Assembly (NCBI RefSeq): GCF_019711395.1
Contig: NZ_JAIGNL010000001.1
Coordinates: 744,001-808,000 of the forward strand
Length of the DNA stretch: 64,000 bases
Source: Qipengyuania xiapuensis
GTDB taxonomy: Bacteria > Pseudomonadota > Alphaproteobacteria > Sphingomonadales > Sphingomonadaceae
Direction: 5' to 3'
Position 1 is the stretch's first letter. Each line of letters starts with the position of its first letter. Below, piece after piece: positions 7,465 through 17,196 of this stretch. A model generated the notes under the pieces. It saw only the letters and a program-made list of their open reading frames with translations, had not been told where the DNA came from and made no database searches. The translations under genes were made by a program, and so were the position numbers.

Positions 7465-9898
7465 CGGCAAATGGATCGGCCCTGCCGCCTGGAGTTCGAA
7501 GGAAGCCCGTGCCGGCGACCGCCTGCCCTATGCGCGGCTGGTCGACGAGAACACAGTGCTGCTGCGCGACGGCAGCGTGATGACCGCCATCCAGGTCCCC
7601 GGCCTCCTGTTCGAGACCGAGGATAGCGAGGCGCTCAATGCCCATGCGGCGACGCGCGAGGTCATGCTCCGCTCGACGCTCGATGCGCGCTTCGTGCTCT
7701 ATCACCACGTCATCCGCCGCCGCGTGTCGGTCGAGCTCGATGGCACCTTCCCCGATCCGATCAGCCGCCATATCGATGCGCGCTGGAAGGAGCGCCTTGG
7801 TTCGGGCCAGCTGTTCGTGAACGACCAGTTCATCACGCTGATCCGCCGCCCGGCACGCGGCAAGGCCGGACTTGTCGAGCGTGTCGGCAAGACGCTGCGC
7901 CGCCAGAAGGACCGGCTCGAAGCCGATCCCAAGGACCTGCGTTCACTGCGTGCCGCAGCGCAAGGCCTCGTCGCCTCGCTCCAGTCCTACGGGGCGAGCG
8001 TGCTCGGAGAATACACGGGGCCGCAGGGCAATGTGAATTCGGAAATGCTCGAGCTGCTCTCCGCGCTCTACAACGGCGAGATGCGCCCGGTGCGCAAGCC
8101 GAGCGAAGATGTCGATCTCGGCATGATGCTGCCCTATCGCCGCGTGAGCTTCGGCCTCGACGCGATCGAGCAGCGCGGTTCGGGCTCGCCCGATTTCGCC
8201 GCCATCCTCGGCCTCAAGGACTACCCGGAAGCAACCACTCCCGGTCTGCTCGACGGCCTGCTGCGTCTCCCGTTCGAGATGATCGTGTCGGAAAGCTATG
8301 CGCCGACCGAACGCCAGACCGCACGTGAACGCATGGACCTCGCGATCCGCCGCCTGAAGAGCGCGGACGAAGAAGCCGCCGCCGAACGCGCAGACATGAT
8401 GGCCGCGCGTGACGAACTTGGTGCGGGTGCCGTCGGTTTCGGCGACCACCACCTCACCGTCATGGTCAAGGAACGCGACCTCGGCCGCCTCGACGATGCA
8501 ACTGCCGCTTGTGCCGCCGCGCTCGCGGACACTGGCGCGATCGCCGTGCGCGAAGATACCAATCTCGAGCCTGCGTTCTGGGGCCAGTTCCCCGGCAATG
8601 AAGGGTATCTCGTACGCCGCGCGCTGATCTCCAGCGCGAACATGGCAAGCTTTGGAAGCCTGCACGGCTTCGCGCTCGGCCAGGCCTATGACAATCACTG
8701 GGGCGACGCGGTCACACTGCTGGAAACCACCAGCGCGACGCCGTTCTTCTTCAATTTCCACCACGGCGACCTCGGCAACTTCTCGGTCATCGGTCCCTCG
8801 GGTTCGGGTAAGACGGTGGTGATGAACTTCCTCGCCGCGCAGGCGCAGAAGTTCGCGCCCCGCACGATCCTGTTCGACAAGGATCGCGGTGCAGAGCTGT
8901 TCGTGCGCGGCATCGGCGGGCGCTACGACAGCATCCGTGCAGGCCACCCTACCGGCTTCAACCCGATGGCGCTCGAAGATACGCCGACCAACCGCGCCTT
9001 CCTGCGCGACTGGCTGGGCGTGCTGCTCAAGGCCAATGGTCCGGAGGAGGAGGCGACGATCGCACATGCGGTCGATGCTGCCTATGCGAACGATGCTTCG
9101 CTGCGCCGCCTGCGTCACTTCAAGGAACTGCTTTCGGGCAGCCGTCGTCCGATGCCTGGCGATCTTGCGGACCGCCTCGGCGCATGGATCGGCGCCGATA
9201 ATGGTGAAGGGGGCGAGAACGCCTGGCTGTTCGACAACCCGCAAGACAAGCTCGATCTCGATGCCCGCGTGCTCGGCTTCGACATGACCGCGCTGCTCGA
9301 AAACCCCAAGCTGCGCACTCCGACCATGATGTATCTCTTCCACCGCATCGAGGAGCGTCTGGACGGCAAGCCGACCATGATCCTCATCGACGAGGGGTGG
9401 AAGGCGCTCGACGACGAGGTCTTTGCCGCACGCATTCGCGACTGGCTGAAGACGCTGCGTAAGCGCAATGCGCTGGTCGGTTTCGCCACGCAGAGCGCGC
9501 GCGATGCCCTCGAAAGCCGCATCTCTACCGCGCTGGTCGAACAGACCGCGACGATGGTCTTCATGCCCAACTCGCGTGCACGGCCCGAAGATTACTGCGA
9601 CGGCTTCGGCCTCACCAGCCACGAGCTGGCGCTGATCCGTACGTTGCCCGCGCACAGCCGCTGCTTCCTCGTGCGCCAGCCCGATGCGAGCGTCGTCGTG
9701 CGTCTCGACCTTTCGGGTGCGCCTGAAGTGCTCACGCTGCTTTCGGGCCGTGAAAGCTCGGTCCGCCGCCTCGACACCCTGCGCCAGGCGATGGGCGATG
9801 CGCCCGCCGACTGGTTCCCCGCGCTCACCGGCACCGCGTGGCCGGGCGGGGCGAACGAGGCCAATGACGATATCGAGATCGGACTGGCTGCGGAATGA
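7454..9898 (+). CDS. virB4: VirB4 ATPase of the type IV secretion system
   Basis: 814 residues, the normal length for VirB4/CagE/TrbE. The C-terminal ATPase domain has Walker A 'GPSGSGKT' at about 447-454 and Walker B 'MILIDEGW' at about 642-649. The N-terminal CagE/VirB4 domain fills the first 400 residues. It powers assembly and transport at the inner membrane. The start overlaps the end of virB3 by 11 bp and the stop overlaps virB6 in an ATGA, which indicates translational coupling. Confidence 0.95.
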   Translation: MPRNGKWIGPAAWSSKEARAGDRLPYARLVDENTVLLRDGSVMTAIQVPGLLFETEDSEALNAHAATREVMLRSTLDARFVLYHHVIRRRVSVELDGTFPDPISRHIDARWKERLGSGQLFVNDQFITLIRRPARGKAGLVERVGKTLRRQKDRLEADPKDLRSLRAAAQGLVASLQSYGASVLGEYTGPQGNVNSEMLELLSALYNGEMRPVRKPSEDVDLGMMLPYRRVSFGLDAIEQRGSGSPDFAAILGLKDYPEATTPGLLDGLLRLPFEMIVSESYAPTERQTARERMDLAIRRLKSADEEAAAERADMMAARDELGAGAVGFGDHHLTVMVKERDLGRLDDATAACAAALADTGAIAVREDTNLEPAFWGQFPGNEGYLVRRALISSANMASFGSLHGFALGQAYDNHWGDAVTLLETTSATPFFFNFHHGDLGNFSVIGPSGSGKTVVMNFLAAQAQKFAPRTILFDKDRGAELFVRGIGGRYDSIRAGHPTGFNPMALEDTPTNRAFLRDWLGVLLKANGPEEEATIAHAVDAAYANDASLRRLRHFKELLSGSRRPMPGDLADRLGAWIGADNGEGGENAWLFDNPQDKLDLDARVLGFDMTALLENPKLRTPTMMYLFHRIEERLDGKPTMILIDEGWKALDDEVFAARIRDWLKTLRKRNALVGFATQSARDALESRISTALVEQTATMVFMPNSRARPEDYCDGFGLTSHELALIRTLPAHSRCFLVRQPDASVVVRLDLSGAPEVLTLLSGRESSVRRLDTLRQAMGDAPADWFPALTGTAWPGGANEANDDIEIGLAAE

Positions 9899-11076
9899 CC
9901 AGCGCGAACTGCCAGCAGGTCACCGAACAGGTAGGCAACGGCGTCGCAGCAGCACTGCGCGGCGTCGATTGCGTTGCCGGTGAAGCGAGCGCGGCTGCCT
10001 TCGGCAAGCTGTTTGCACCCGGCGGCGCGCTTGGCACGACGCTCACGATCCTTCTCACGCTTTACGTCGCGATCTTCGGCTACCTGCTGCTGACGGGCCG
10101 CACCAATATCGGCGTTCGCGCGCTGATCCCGCGCATGATGACGCTCGGCCTCGTGCTGACCTTCGCCACCAGCTGGGTCGCATACCAGAGCGTCGTATGG
10201 AACATCTTCGTCGGCACGCCCGACTACCTCGCCGGCATCCTGACCGGCACGCAGGGCTCGGCGACGGACGTCTTCGCTCAGAAGATCGACGTGGTCTTCA
10301 TCGCGATACAGGAAGCCAGCGGCAACAATTCCGACTTCTCGGCATTCTCGCCGCACGGCCTCATGTGGCTCGGCGCCATGCTGTTCATGCTCGGGACGGT
10401 CGGCCTGCTGGTCACGACCAAGATCGCGCTCGGTATCCTCGTGGCGCTCGGCCCGATCTTCGTGGTCCTCGCGCTGTTCAACGGTACGCGCGGCCTGTTT
10501 ACGGGCTGGCTCAAGGGCCTGGTCATGTGCGCGCTCGCACCGCTCTTCGCGGTGCTGGGCGGCTCCATCATGCTCGAGCTTTCCGTCCCGATCCTTTCGG
10601 CCCTGACCCAGCAGCCGGGGGTTGTCCCTGCGCAGGCCGGCATGGCATTCTTCATGATCGGCGCGGTGCACGTCGCGCTGATGGTGATCGTCTTCAAGGT
10701 CGCAGGCGCGATGGTTTCGGGCTGGACCGTGTTCGGCCTCGTCCCTTCGAAGGAAGACGGCGGCAAGGCTACCGAGCCCGCTTCGGCTCCCATCGTCACG
10801 AACCAGCAGCAACCGCTCGTGCAGGCGCAGGCGGCGACGCAGGCCAGCGACCAGGCGCGCCGCATCGACGTCTCGGCGCTTTCGACCGGCTCGGCCGCGA
10901 ACGACAGCGGCGCGGGCGGCGAAGGTTCGCGCGCCACCAAGGTCTATGCCACCGCTTCAGGTGGCGCTCAGCTCTCGCCCGCTAGCAGCGGGCCCAGCCG
11001 CACGGCAGGGATCGGCAGTCGCTTCAAGTCCGCCCCGCCGCGCAGCCTCGATGCTTCTACGGAGAAAAAGTCATGA
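9895..11076 (+). CDS. virB6: VirB6 polytopic inner-membrane channel protein
   Basis: 393 residues. An N-terminal periplasmic stretch with two Cys is followed by about six hydrophobic segments between residues 40 and 285, including the family-typical 'GLLVTTKIALGILVALGPIF'. The C-terminal 100 residues are a low-complexity Ala/Ser/Gln/Gly-rich tail. It starts in an ATGA overlap with virB4 and ends in an ATGA overlap with virB9. The virB8 gene usually found after virB6 is absent. Confidence 0.9.
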   Translation: MTSANCQQVTEQVGNGVAAALRGVDCVAGEASAAAFGKLFAPGGALGTTLTILLTLYVAIFGYLLLTGRTNIGVRALIPRMMTLGLVLTFATSWVAYQSVVWNIFVGTPDYLAGILTGTQGSATDVFAQKIDVVFIAIQEASGNNSDFSAFSPHGLMWLGAMLFMLGTVGLLVTTKIALGILVALGPIFVVLALFNGTRGLFTGWLKGLVMCALAPLFAVLGGSIMLELSVPILSALTQQPGVVPAQAGMAFFMIGAVHVALMVIVFKVAGAMVSGWTVFGLVPSKEDGGKATEPASAPIVTNQQQPLVQAQAATQASDQARRIDVSALSTGSAANDSGAGGEGSRATKVYATASGGAQLSPASSGPSRTAGIGSRFKSAPPRSLDASTEKKS

Positions 11077-11840
11077 AACGCGCGCTGATTCCCGCGCTCG
11101 CGCTCGCTGTCCTTGCGGTCCCGGCACAGGCCGATCCGCGCCTGCAGGAAGTCGTCTATGACGAGTACTCTGTGGTCACGCTGCCCGGGCGCGTGAACGT
11201 ACAGGCCAGCATCGTCTTCGGTGAAGACGAGGTGATCGAGAATGTCGCCATCGGCAATTCGCAGACCTGGCAAGTGACGCCCAACAAGCGGGCCAACATC
11301 CTTTTCGTGAAGCCGCTCGAAGTTCGCGCCGCGACCAACCTCACGGTCGTCACCAGCAAGCGCACCTACCTCTTCGACCTCGTGGCCAGCCCGAATGCGA
11401 AGCCGGTCTACGTGCTGCGCTTCGACTATCCGGTCGATCCGGAGGAGGAAGCCCGCAAGGCCGAGCTGGCGCAGGCGGAACCCGCTGCGCCGGAAGATCC
11501 GTTCGCTTCGGTCGATCCGGCCGATCTCAACTTCGCCTGGAACGGCGAGGGTAACGAGGCACTCCTGCCCGAACGTGCCTTCGACGACGGCGAAGCGACC
11601 TTCCTCACCTGGACCAATGGCCGCGACGTGCCGGCCATCCTCGTCACCAATGCCAAGGGCGCTGAAGGACCGGTCAACTACACCGTTCGCGGCGACACTG
11701 TCGTCATCGACGGCGTGCCGCGCTCGATCATCCTGCGGTCGGGCGAGGAAAGTGCCACGCTGGTCAATTCCGGACCAGTGCGGAGTACCGAAAGCCGCAA
11801 CCTCGGCGATACGTCGCTTGCCCAGAAGGGAGAAAGCTGA
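11073..11840 (+). CDS. virB9: VirB9 outer-membrane core-complex protein
   Basis: 255 residues. A signal peptide ends 'VLAVPAQA'. The N-terminal domain contains 'ANILFVKPLEVRAATNLTVVTSKRTYLFDL', the hallmark region of VirB9/CagX. An acidic linker then leads to the C-terminal VirB7/VirB10-contacting domain ('ILVTNAKGAEGPVNY...IDGVPRSIILR'). No virB7 lipoprotein gene is seen near it. It starts in an ATGA overlap with virB6 and its stop shares one base with the virB10 ATG. Confidence 0.92.
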   Translation: MKRALIPALALAVLAVPAQADPRLQEVVYDEYSVVTLPGRVNVQASIVFGEDEVIENVAIGNSQTWQVTPNKRANILFVKPLEVRAATNLTVVTSKRTYLFDLVASPNAKPVYVLRFDYPVDPEEEARKAELAQAEPAAPEDPFASVDPADLNFAWNGEGNEALLPERAFDDGEATFLTWTNGRDVPAILVTNAKGAEGPVNYTVRGDTVVIDGVPRSIILRSGEESATLVNSGPVRSTESRNLGDTSLAQKGES

Positions 11841-12937
11841 TGCGCAGTGCCCTGAAGACTTCGACCAAGGGTGTCGCAAACGACATCGATCCGCGTGACG
11901 AGAGTGATGCGGAGGTCATCGATCTCGCGCAGCGCAACGCCTTCCCGGCGGTAGCACGCCCCGGCGGTAAGAGCGATGCGCTCGGCATGGTGGCGGGCAT
12001 CGCCATCGTTGCAGGTCTTGGCGCGGTGACTCTCTGGAGCATGAACGCCGCGCGCACGCCGGCAACCGAAGGCATCGGCAATCCCGATGTCGCGGCGCCG
12101 GTGCCCATCGTGGCGCCGGTTCAGCCGCCCGTTGCGGAACCCGTCCAGCAAGCGGCCGAGGCGCCGGTAATGGCACCGGCGCCCGTTCTTGCTGCATCGC
12201 CCGAGGCGGTGCCGGCCGGCAATCCGTTCAACAATCCGACTGTCGTCTTCGATGCCGGCTCTGCTGTCGGCCTCGTCGATCCGACCGCCGATGGCGTCGC
12301 TGCAGCAGCAGGTGAAGCCACCGGCAACTCGGCGACCGATTTCGCCAGCCGCGTCGGCGGCGTCGGCGGCGCTCCGGCGCAGGCCAAGGCGATGACCAAT
12401 CCCTCGACCACTGTCACGCAGGGTACGCTCATCCCCGCAATCCTCGAGACCGCGATCGATACCAACGTGCCCGGCTATGTCCGCGCCGTGGTGAGCCAGG
12501 ATGTGCGCAGCTTCGATGGTTCGCGCATCCTCGTGCCGCGTTCGAGCCGCCTCATCGGCCAGTACCAGTCGGGCATGCAGAACGGCCAGAAGCGCGCCTA
12601 TGTCATCTGGACCCGCCTGATCCGTCCGGACGGTGCATCGGTCAATCTCGCATCCCCCGCCATCGGCTTCGACGGCACGACAGGCCTCGCGGGCAAGGTG
12701 TCCGGCAACGGCTTTTTCAACCGCTTCGGTTCGGCGCTGCTGCTGTCGGTCGTCGGCGGCCTCGGCACCATCGCGACCGGCGGAGCAGGCGGCATCGTGC
12801 TGGGCGGGGCGAGCCAGTCGGCTGCCGCTACCGCAGCCCAGCAGGATGGCGAACGCAGTCCCACGGTCCGGGTGAAGATCGGCGAACCGATCCGTATCTT
12901 TACTGCCCGCGACCTCGACTTCTCGCGCGTCAACTAA
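11840..12937 (+). CDS. virB10: VirB10 transenvelope core-complex protein
   Basis: 365 residues. A cytoplasmic N-terminus, one transmembrane helix (about residues 47-68), a long Pro/Ala/Val-rich periplasmic linker (about 70-130), and a C-terminal TrbI/VirB10 beta-barrel domain with 'GTLIPAILETAIDTNVPGYVRAVV' and 'ILVPRSSRLIGQY'. The antenna helices fall near 'FFNRFGSALLLSVVGGLG'. It spans inner and outer membranes and couples ATP use to channel opening. Start overlaps the virB9 stop (TGATG). Confidence 0.94.
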   Translation: MRSALKTSTKGVANDIDPRDESDAEVIDLAQRNAFPAVARPGGKSDALGMVAGIAIVAGLGAVTLWSMNAARTPATEGIGNPDVAAPVPIVAPVQPPVAEPVQQAAEAPVMAPAPVLAASPEAVPAGNPFNNPTVVFDAGSAVGLVDPTADGVAAAAGEATGNSATDFASRVGGVGGAPAQAKAMTNPSTTVTQGTLIPAILETAIDTNVPGYVRAVVSQDVRSFDGSRILVPRSSRLIGQYQSGMQNGQKRAYVIWTRLIRPDGASVNLASPAIGFDGTTGLAGKVSGNGFFNRFGSALLLSVVGGLGTIATGGAGGIVLGGASQSAAATAAQQDGERSPTVRVKIGEPIRIFTARDLDFSRVN

Positions 12938-12953
12938 GGCAGGCGGAAGAGAC

Positions 12954-13979
12954 GTGAGCGCCGATATCCATCCTTTCCTGCCGGACGACCATCCGGAAGA
13001 GGATGCGCCGAACGTCGACCTTCACGGCGAGCGCAGCGTCTATCTCGATGCCTATCTCAAGCCCTTCGCCGAATGGCTCGAGCGCGACACCGTTACCGAA
13101 ATCCTCGTCAACAAGCCGGGCGAGGTCTGGGTGGAAGATGCAGCCGCCGGCGGGATGCAGCGCATAGAGCGGCCCGACATCGATGACCGGCTGATCCAGC
13201 GGCTTGCCGAGCAGGTCGCGCGTGTCAGCCACCAGGGCATCAACCGCGAACACCCGCTGCTCGGCGCCACGCTTCCCGATGGCGCTCGCGTCCAGTTCTG
13301 CGGCCCGCCTGCCGCGCGCAAGCACTGGGCCATGGCGATCCGTCGCCATCGCCGCCTCGACCTGCCGCTCGATGCTTATGATTCCGGCCCGCTCGGCAAG
13401 GGCGCGGCAGCGCCGATGCCCGATCCGCAGGCCGAACCGGTCGCCTTCCTTCGCGAGGCCATTCGTCAGCGCAAGACGATCCTTGTCTCGGGTGGTACCA
13501 GCACCGGCAAGACCACATTCCTCAATGCCATGCTTGGCGAAATCCCGAAGCATGAGCGCGTCGTGCTCGTCGAGGATACGCCCGAGCTCAAGCTGCCGGG
13601 CAAGAACGGCGTCGGCCTCGTCGCGGTCAAGGGCGAACTGGGCGAAGCCAAGGTGACCGCCAACGAGCTGCTTCAGGCGGCACTACGCCTCAGACCCGAC
13701 CGGATCGTGCTGGGCGAACTGCGCGGCGCGGAAAGCGTCAGCTTCCTGCGCGCCATCAACACCGGCCACCCCGGCAGCTTCTCGACGATCCACGCCAACA
13801 GCCTGAGCGGGGCGCTCGAACAATTGTCGCTGATGGTCATGCAGACCGGCATCGGCCTGACGCGTGCGGATACCATCGCTTACGCGGCAAGCGTGATCGA
13901 TGTCGTCGTGCAGCTGAGCCGCGATTCGAGCGGCAAGCGCGGCATTTCCCAGATCGCACAGAGCGCCGACCTCATTTGA
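12954..13979 (+). CDS. virB11: VirB11 traffic ATPase
   Basis: 341 residues, GTG start with AGGCGGAAGAGA upstream. Walker A 'GGTSTGKTTF' begins near residue 180. The Asp box ('VVLVEDTPEL'), Walker B ('PDRIVLGELRGAE') and His box ('NTGHPGSFSTIHANS') follow in the order expected for hexameric secretion ATPases. It ends the visible virB operon. A small dyad GTGCCG-TAG-CGGCAC at 13991-14005 follows but has no T-tract. Confidence 0.94.
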   Translation: MSADIHPFLPDDHPEEDAPNVDLHGERSVYLDAYLKPFAEWLERDTVTEILVNKPGEVWVEDAAAGGMQRIERPDIDDRLIQRLAEQVARVSHQGINREHPLLGATLPDGARVQFCGPPAARKHWAMAIRRHRRLDLPLDAYDSGPLGKGAAAPMPDPQAEPVAFLREAIRQRKTILVSGGTSTGKTTFLNAMLGEIPKHERVVLVEDTPELKLPGKNGVGLVAVKGELGEAKVTANELLQAALRLRPDRIVLGELRGAESVSFLRAINTGHPGSFSTIHANSLSGALEQLSLMVMQTGIGLTRADTIAYAASVIDVVVQLSRDSSGKRGISQIAQSADLI

Positions 13980-14091
13980 CATCTCTGACGCGTGCCGTAG
14001 CGGCACCCTCTGGCTTTCGGCCATGCCGTAACGTCAATTGCATTTCGTGAAATTGCTGCACTGCAACATAGCATCGCGAAAGGCCCGTTTT

Positions 14092-14120
14092 GCGCAAGAT
14101 TCATGCGTGAAAACTTGCGC
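14092..14120. promoter_or_regulatory. Inverted repeat GCGCAAG-N15-CTTGCGC upstream of a TonB receptor
   Basis: Perfect 7-bp arms at 14092-14098 and 14114-14120, centres 22 bp apart (two helical turns). It lies 69-97 bp before the receptor ATG at 14189, a usual operator position. The 209-bp gap 13980-14188 otherwise holds only AT-rich patches and a GGCCT/AGGCC dyad near the start codon. Confidence 0.45.
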
Positions 14121-14188
14121 GCATACGAATGTGTGATAGCCTCCCGCGCAGGCCTCCATAGAGAAGGCCATCGGAGAGGAGAGGGATT

Positions 14189-17128
14189 ATGAGGATCAGG
14201 GCTTCCCTGATGGCCGGTATCTGTGCCGGTGCGATTGCCGTTCCTGCCTATGCGCAGGATGTCACCGGAGACAGTGACGAATCCGGCATCGCAGAAGAAA
14301 CGACCACCGAACGCGTCATTATCGTGACCGCTCAGCGCCAGGCGCAGAGCCTCCAGGAAGTGCCGATCGCGGTGAGCGCATTCGACACCGAGGCACTCGA
14401 GGCACAGCAGATCGAAAACGCCAGCGACCTTCAGCTGACGCTGCCGAACGTCTCTTTCACCAAGTCCAACTTCACGGCATCAAGCTTCACCATCCGCGGT
14501 ATCGGCGATCTTTGCGTCGGCGTCTCCTGCGACAGCGCGACAGCTATCCACCTCAACTCCGCACCCCTGTTCGGAACGCGTCTCTTCGAGACCGAGTATT
14601 TCGATCTCGAGCGCGTCGAAGTGCTGCGCGGTCCGCAGGGCACCCTGTTCGGCCGCAACGCGACCTCGGGCGTGGTCAACGTCGTGACCGCCAAGCCCGA
14701 TTTGTCGGGCTTCTCGGCCTCGGCTGATCTCGAGTACGGCAACTACAACTCGATGAAGGCCAAGGGCATGATCAACCTGCCGATCGGTGACTCGATCGGC
14801 CTGCGTGTCGCTGGCTTCTGGCTCGACCGTGACGGTTACACGGAGAACCTTTACGACGGCAACGATATCGACGACCGCGAAATGTTCGCGATCCGTGGTT
14901 CGCTACGCTTCGAACCGGGTCCGGACACCACTCTCGACCTGATGGGCTACTACTTCGAAGAGGATGACAACCGTCTCCGCATTCAGAAGCAGCTGTGTCA
15001 GCGCGATCCTACCGGCGTCCTGGGCTGTCTCAACAACAGGCGCGACTTTGCGAAAACCAACTCGAACTCGACCTTTACCGGTACGCTCGGTTCGCAGGAA
15101 TTCTTCAACATCGCGCTGGGCGCATTCGGACCGCTGGTGAACAACCTCGGGCTCAACAGCCTCTACGGCCCCGATGCCTACGCCAACTTCCAGGAACCGG
15201 CCGACGTTCGCAAGGTGAACACCCAGTTCACTCCGGAATACTATTCCGACGAACTGCAGCTTCAGGCCCATCTCGAGCACAGCTTCGGCGATATCAACCT
15301 GAGCCTGACCGGTACCTACCAGGAAACCAGCGTCGATTCCCGGCAGGACTACAACCTGGGCGTGGGTGAAATTCCCAACCAGGTTGCGGCCTTCGGTACC
15401 ATCCAGGCCTATGCCGCCGGCGCGGTTCCCGGCCTCGAGCCGTATTTCCAGCCGATCGTGGACGCCCTTTTCGACAGTTCAGGCAACCTCTGCGTTTCCG
15501 ACACCAGGCTGGACAACCGCGGCGCCTTCGAAGGCTTCTCGGTCTGTACGCCTGACGGCACGCAGTTCGACCGCTCGAACCAGGAGAACGAGAGCTACTC
15601 GGTCGAAGCAATCGTTTCTTCCGATTTCGACGGCTCGTTCAACTTCCTGCTCGGCGGGATCTACGCAAATTCGAAGGTGCTGGAGAACAGCTACTTCGTG
15701 AACGCATTTGCGATCGACTACGTTACCGGTGTGATCGGCTCGCTGATCAGCTTCGGCGGCGGTCTGCCGCCTGCCTATGGCGGCACCTCGTTCTTCCGCA
15801 ACAACACGCAGGACTTCGAGCTCGAAAGCTTCGGTATCTTCGGTGAAGCCTACATCGACGTGACCGACAGGCTGAAGATCACGGCAGGCCTGCGCTACAA
15901 TGACGACACCAAGTCGATCAGGGCGCGTTCGACGCTGCTGAGCTTCTTCAACCCCTATGCCAACGACGGCGATCCATTCGATCCGACCGCGAACCCGCTC
16001 TATCCGAACGGGCCTTTCGGACCGTTCGATGCCGATCCGGGCACTGCGGGTCTGCAGGATGTCCAGGAACGCAATGTCGCATTCGACGAGATAACCGGCC
16101 GCTTCGTGGTCGATTACGAGCTGTCACCCGACAACCATCTCTATGCGTCCTATTCGCGCGGTTACAAATCCGGCGGTATCAACCCGCCGCTGCAACCGAT
16201 CTTCGCAGTGCCGGACAGCTTCGGTCCGGAGTCGATCGACGCCTTCGAAATCGGTTCGAAGAACTCGTTCCTCGACGGTGCGCTGCAGTTCAACGCGACG
16301 GCCTTCTACTACAAGTACAAGGATCTTCAGCTGAGCCGCATTATCGCGCGTACCTCGGTCAACGACACCATCGACGCCGATATCTGGGGTCTCGAGTTCG
16401 AAACGATCATCCGGCCGGACTACAACTGGCTGGTCAACATGAACGTCTCGTTCCTCAATGCCGAGGTTGCTGGCGACCAGTTCTTCTCCAATCCGCGTGA
16501 TCCGGGCGGCGGTGACCCCGACGCCGTGATCATCAAGGACATCACCAATGGCGCGCTTTGCGCAGTCACTGGTGCAGGGGCGAATGCCTTCGTGGCAGCC
16601 GTGAATGGCGGTCTTGGTCTCCAGGGGCCGACCGCATTCCCGAGCGATGGCGGCATCGCCTCGACCGGTGCCTTCAGCATCTGTAGCGCCCTCGATGCGC
16701 AGGCGACTGCGATCGGCGCCCTGTTCGGCGGGGTTCAGGTCCTGAGCCCGGGTGTCCAGGTCAACCTGAAGGGCAACAAGCTGCCTCAGGCACCTGAGAT
16801 GAAGGCCTCGCTGGGTGTCCAGTACACGGCCGAGTTCGACAACGGCATGACGCTGGTCCCGCGTTTCGACATCGCCTTCACCGGCGAGCAGTACGGCAAC
16901 GTGTTCAACGGACCGGTCAACCGCATCGAGCCGTTCGTCCAGGCGAATGCCCAGATCCAGCTCAATAGCGCCGACGAAAACTGGTACGTTCGCGGCTGGG
17001 TCCAGAACATCTTCGACTCTGACTCGGTGACCGGCCTCTACGTCACCGACGCGAGCTCGGGCCTGTTCAGCAACATCTTCACTCTCGACCCGCGGCGCTA
17101 CGGCATCGCGGTGGGTGCCAAGTTCTAA
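14189..17128 (+). CDS. TonB-dependent outer-membrane receptor
   Basis: 979 residues. Signal peptide ends 'AVPAYAQ'. A TonB-box-like 'RVIIVTAQRQAQSLQEVP', plug domain ('FTIRGIGD', 'VEVLRGPQGTLFGRNATSGVVNVVT') and a long beta-barrel ending 'RRYGIAVGAKF' with terminal Phe follow. The ribosome-binding site CGGAGAGGAGAGGG is strong. The plug variant ('LQEVPIAVSAFD', 'GPQGTLFGRNA') is the one greatly expanded in sphingomonads, usually for organic substrates; the ligand here is unknown. Monocistronic: its own promoter region upstream and a terminator downstream. A Cys pair in the plug ('LCVGVSC') may form a disulfide. Confidence 0.93.
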   Translation: MRIRASLMAGICAGAIAVPAYAQDVTGDSDESGIAEETTTERVIIVTAQRQAQSLQEVPIAVSAFDTEALEAQQIENASDLQLTLPNVSFTKSNFTASSFTIRGIGDLCVGVSCDSATAIHLNSAPLFGTRLFETEYFDLERVEVLRGPQGTLFGRNATSGVVNVVTAKPDLSGFSASADLEYGNYNSMKAKGMINLPIGDSIGLRVAGFWLDRDGYTENLYDGNDIDDREMFAIRGSLRFEPGPDTTLDLMGYYFEEDDNRLRIQKQLCQRDPTGVLGCLNNRRDFAKTNSNSTFTGTLGSQEFFNIALGAFGPLVNNLGLNSLYGPDAYANFQEPADVRKVNTQFTPEYYSDELQLQAHLEHSFGDINLSLTGTYQETSVDSRQDYNLGVGEIPNQVAAFGTIQAYAAGAVPGLEPYFQPIVDALFDSSGNLCVSDTRLDNRGAFEGFSVCTPDGTQFDRSNQENESYSVEAIVSSDFDGSFNFLLGGIYANSKVLENSYFVNAFAIDYVTGVIGSLISFGGGLPPAYGGTSFFRNNTQDFELESFGIFGEAYIDVTDRLKITAGLRYNDDTKSIRARSTLLSFFNPYANDGDPFDPTANPLYPNGPFGPFDADPGTAGLQDVQERNVAFDEITGRFVVDYELSPDNHLYASYSRGYKSGGINPPLQPIFAVPDSFGPESIDAFEIGSKNSFLDGALQFNATAFYYKYKDLQLSRIIARTSVNDTIDADIWGLEFETIIRPDYNWLVNMNVSFLNAEVAGDQFFSNPRDPGGGDPDAVIIKDITNGALCAVTGAGANAFVAAVNGGLGLQGPTAFPSDGGIASTGAFSICSALDAQATAIGALFGGVQVLSPGVQVNLKGNKLPQAPEMKASLGVQYTAEFDNGMTLVPRFDIAFTGEQYGNVFNGPVNRIEPFVQANAQIQLNSADENWYVRGWVQNIFDSDSVTGLYVTDASSGLFSNIFTLDPRRYGIAVGAKF

Positions 17129-17157
17129 TCCGCTTGGATCTCAAAAGGGGAGAGGAA

Positions 17158-17186
17158 GGGGCGGCTTTCGGGCCGCCCCTTTTTTC
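17158..17186 (+). terminator. Rho-independent terminator after the TonB receptor
   Basis: Stem GGGGCGGC / GCCGCCCC with loop TTTCGG, followed by seven T. It also separates the receptor from the convergent transporter gene. Confidence 0.88.
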
Positions 17187-17196
17187 TTGCCCGCTC

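Noticed and set aside
6234-13979. The virB operon as part of an integrated conjugative element
   Set aside because: No relaxase, coupling protein, integrase, att repeats or change in base composition was seen on either side.
13991-14005. Dyad GTGCCG-TAG-CGGCAC as terminator of the virB operon
   Set aside because: Only six pairs, three-base loop and no T-tract.
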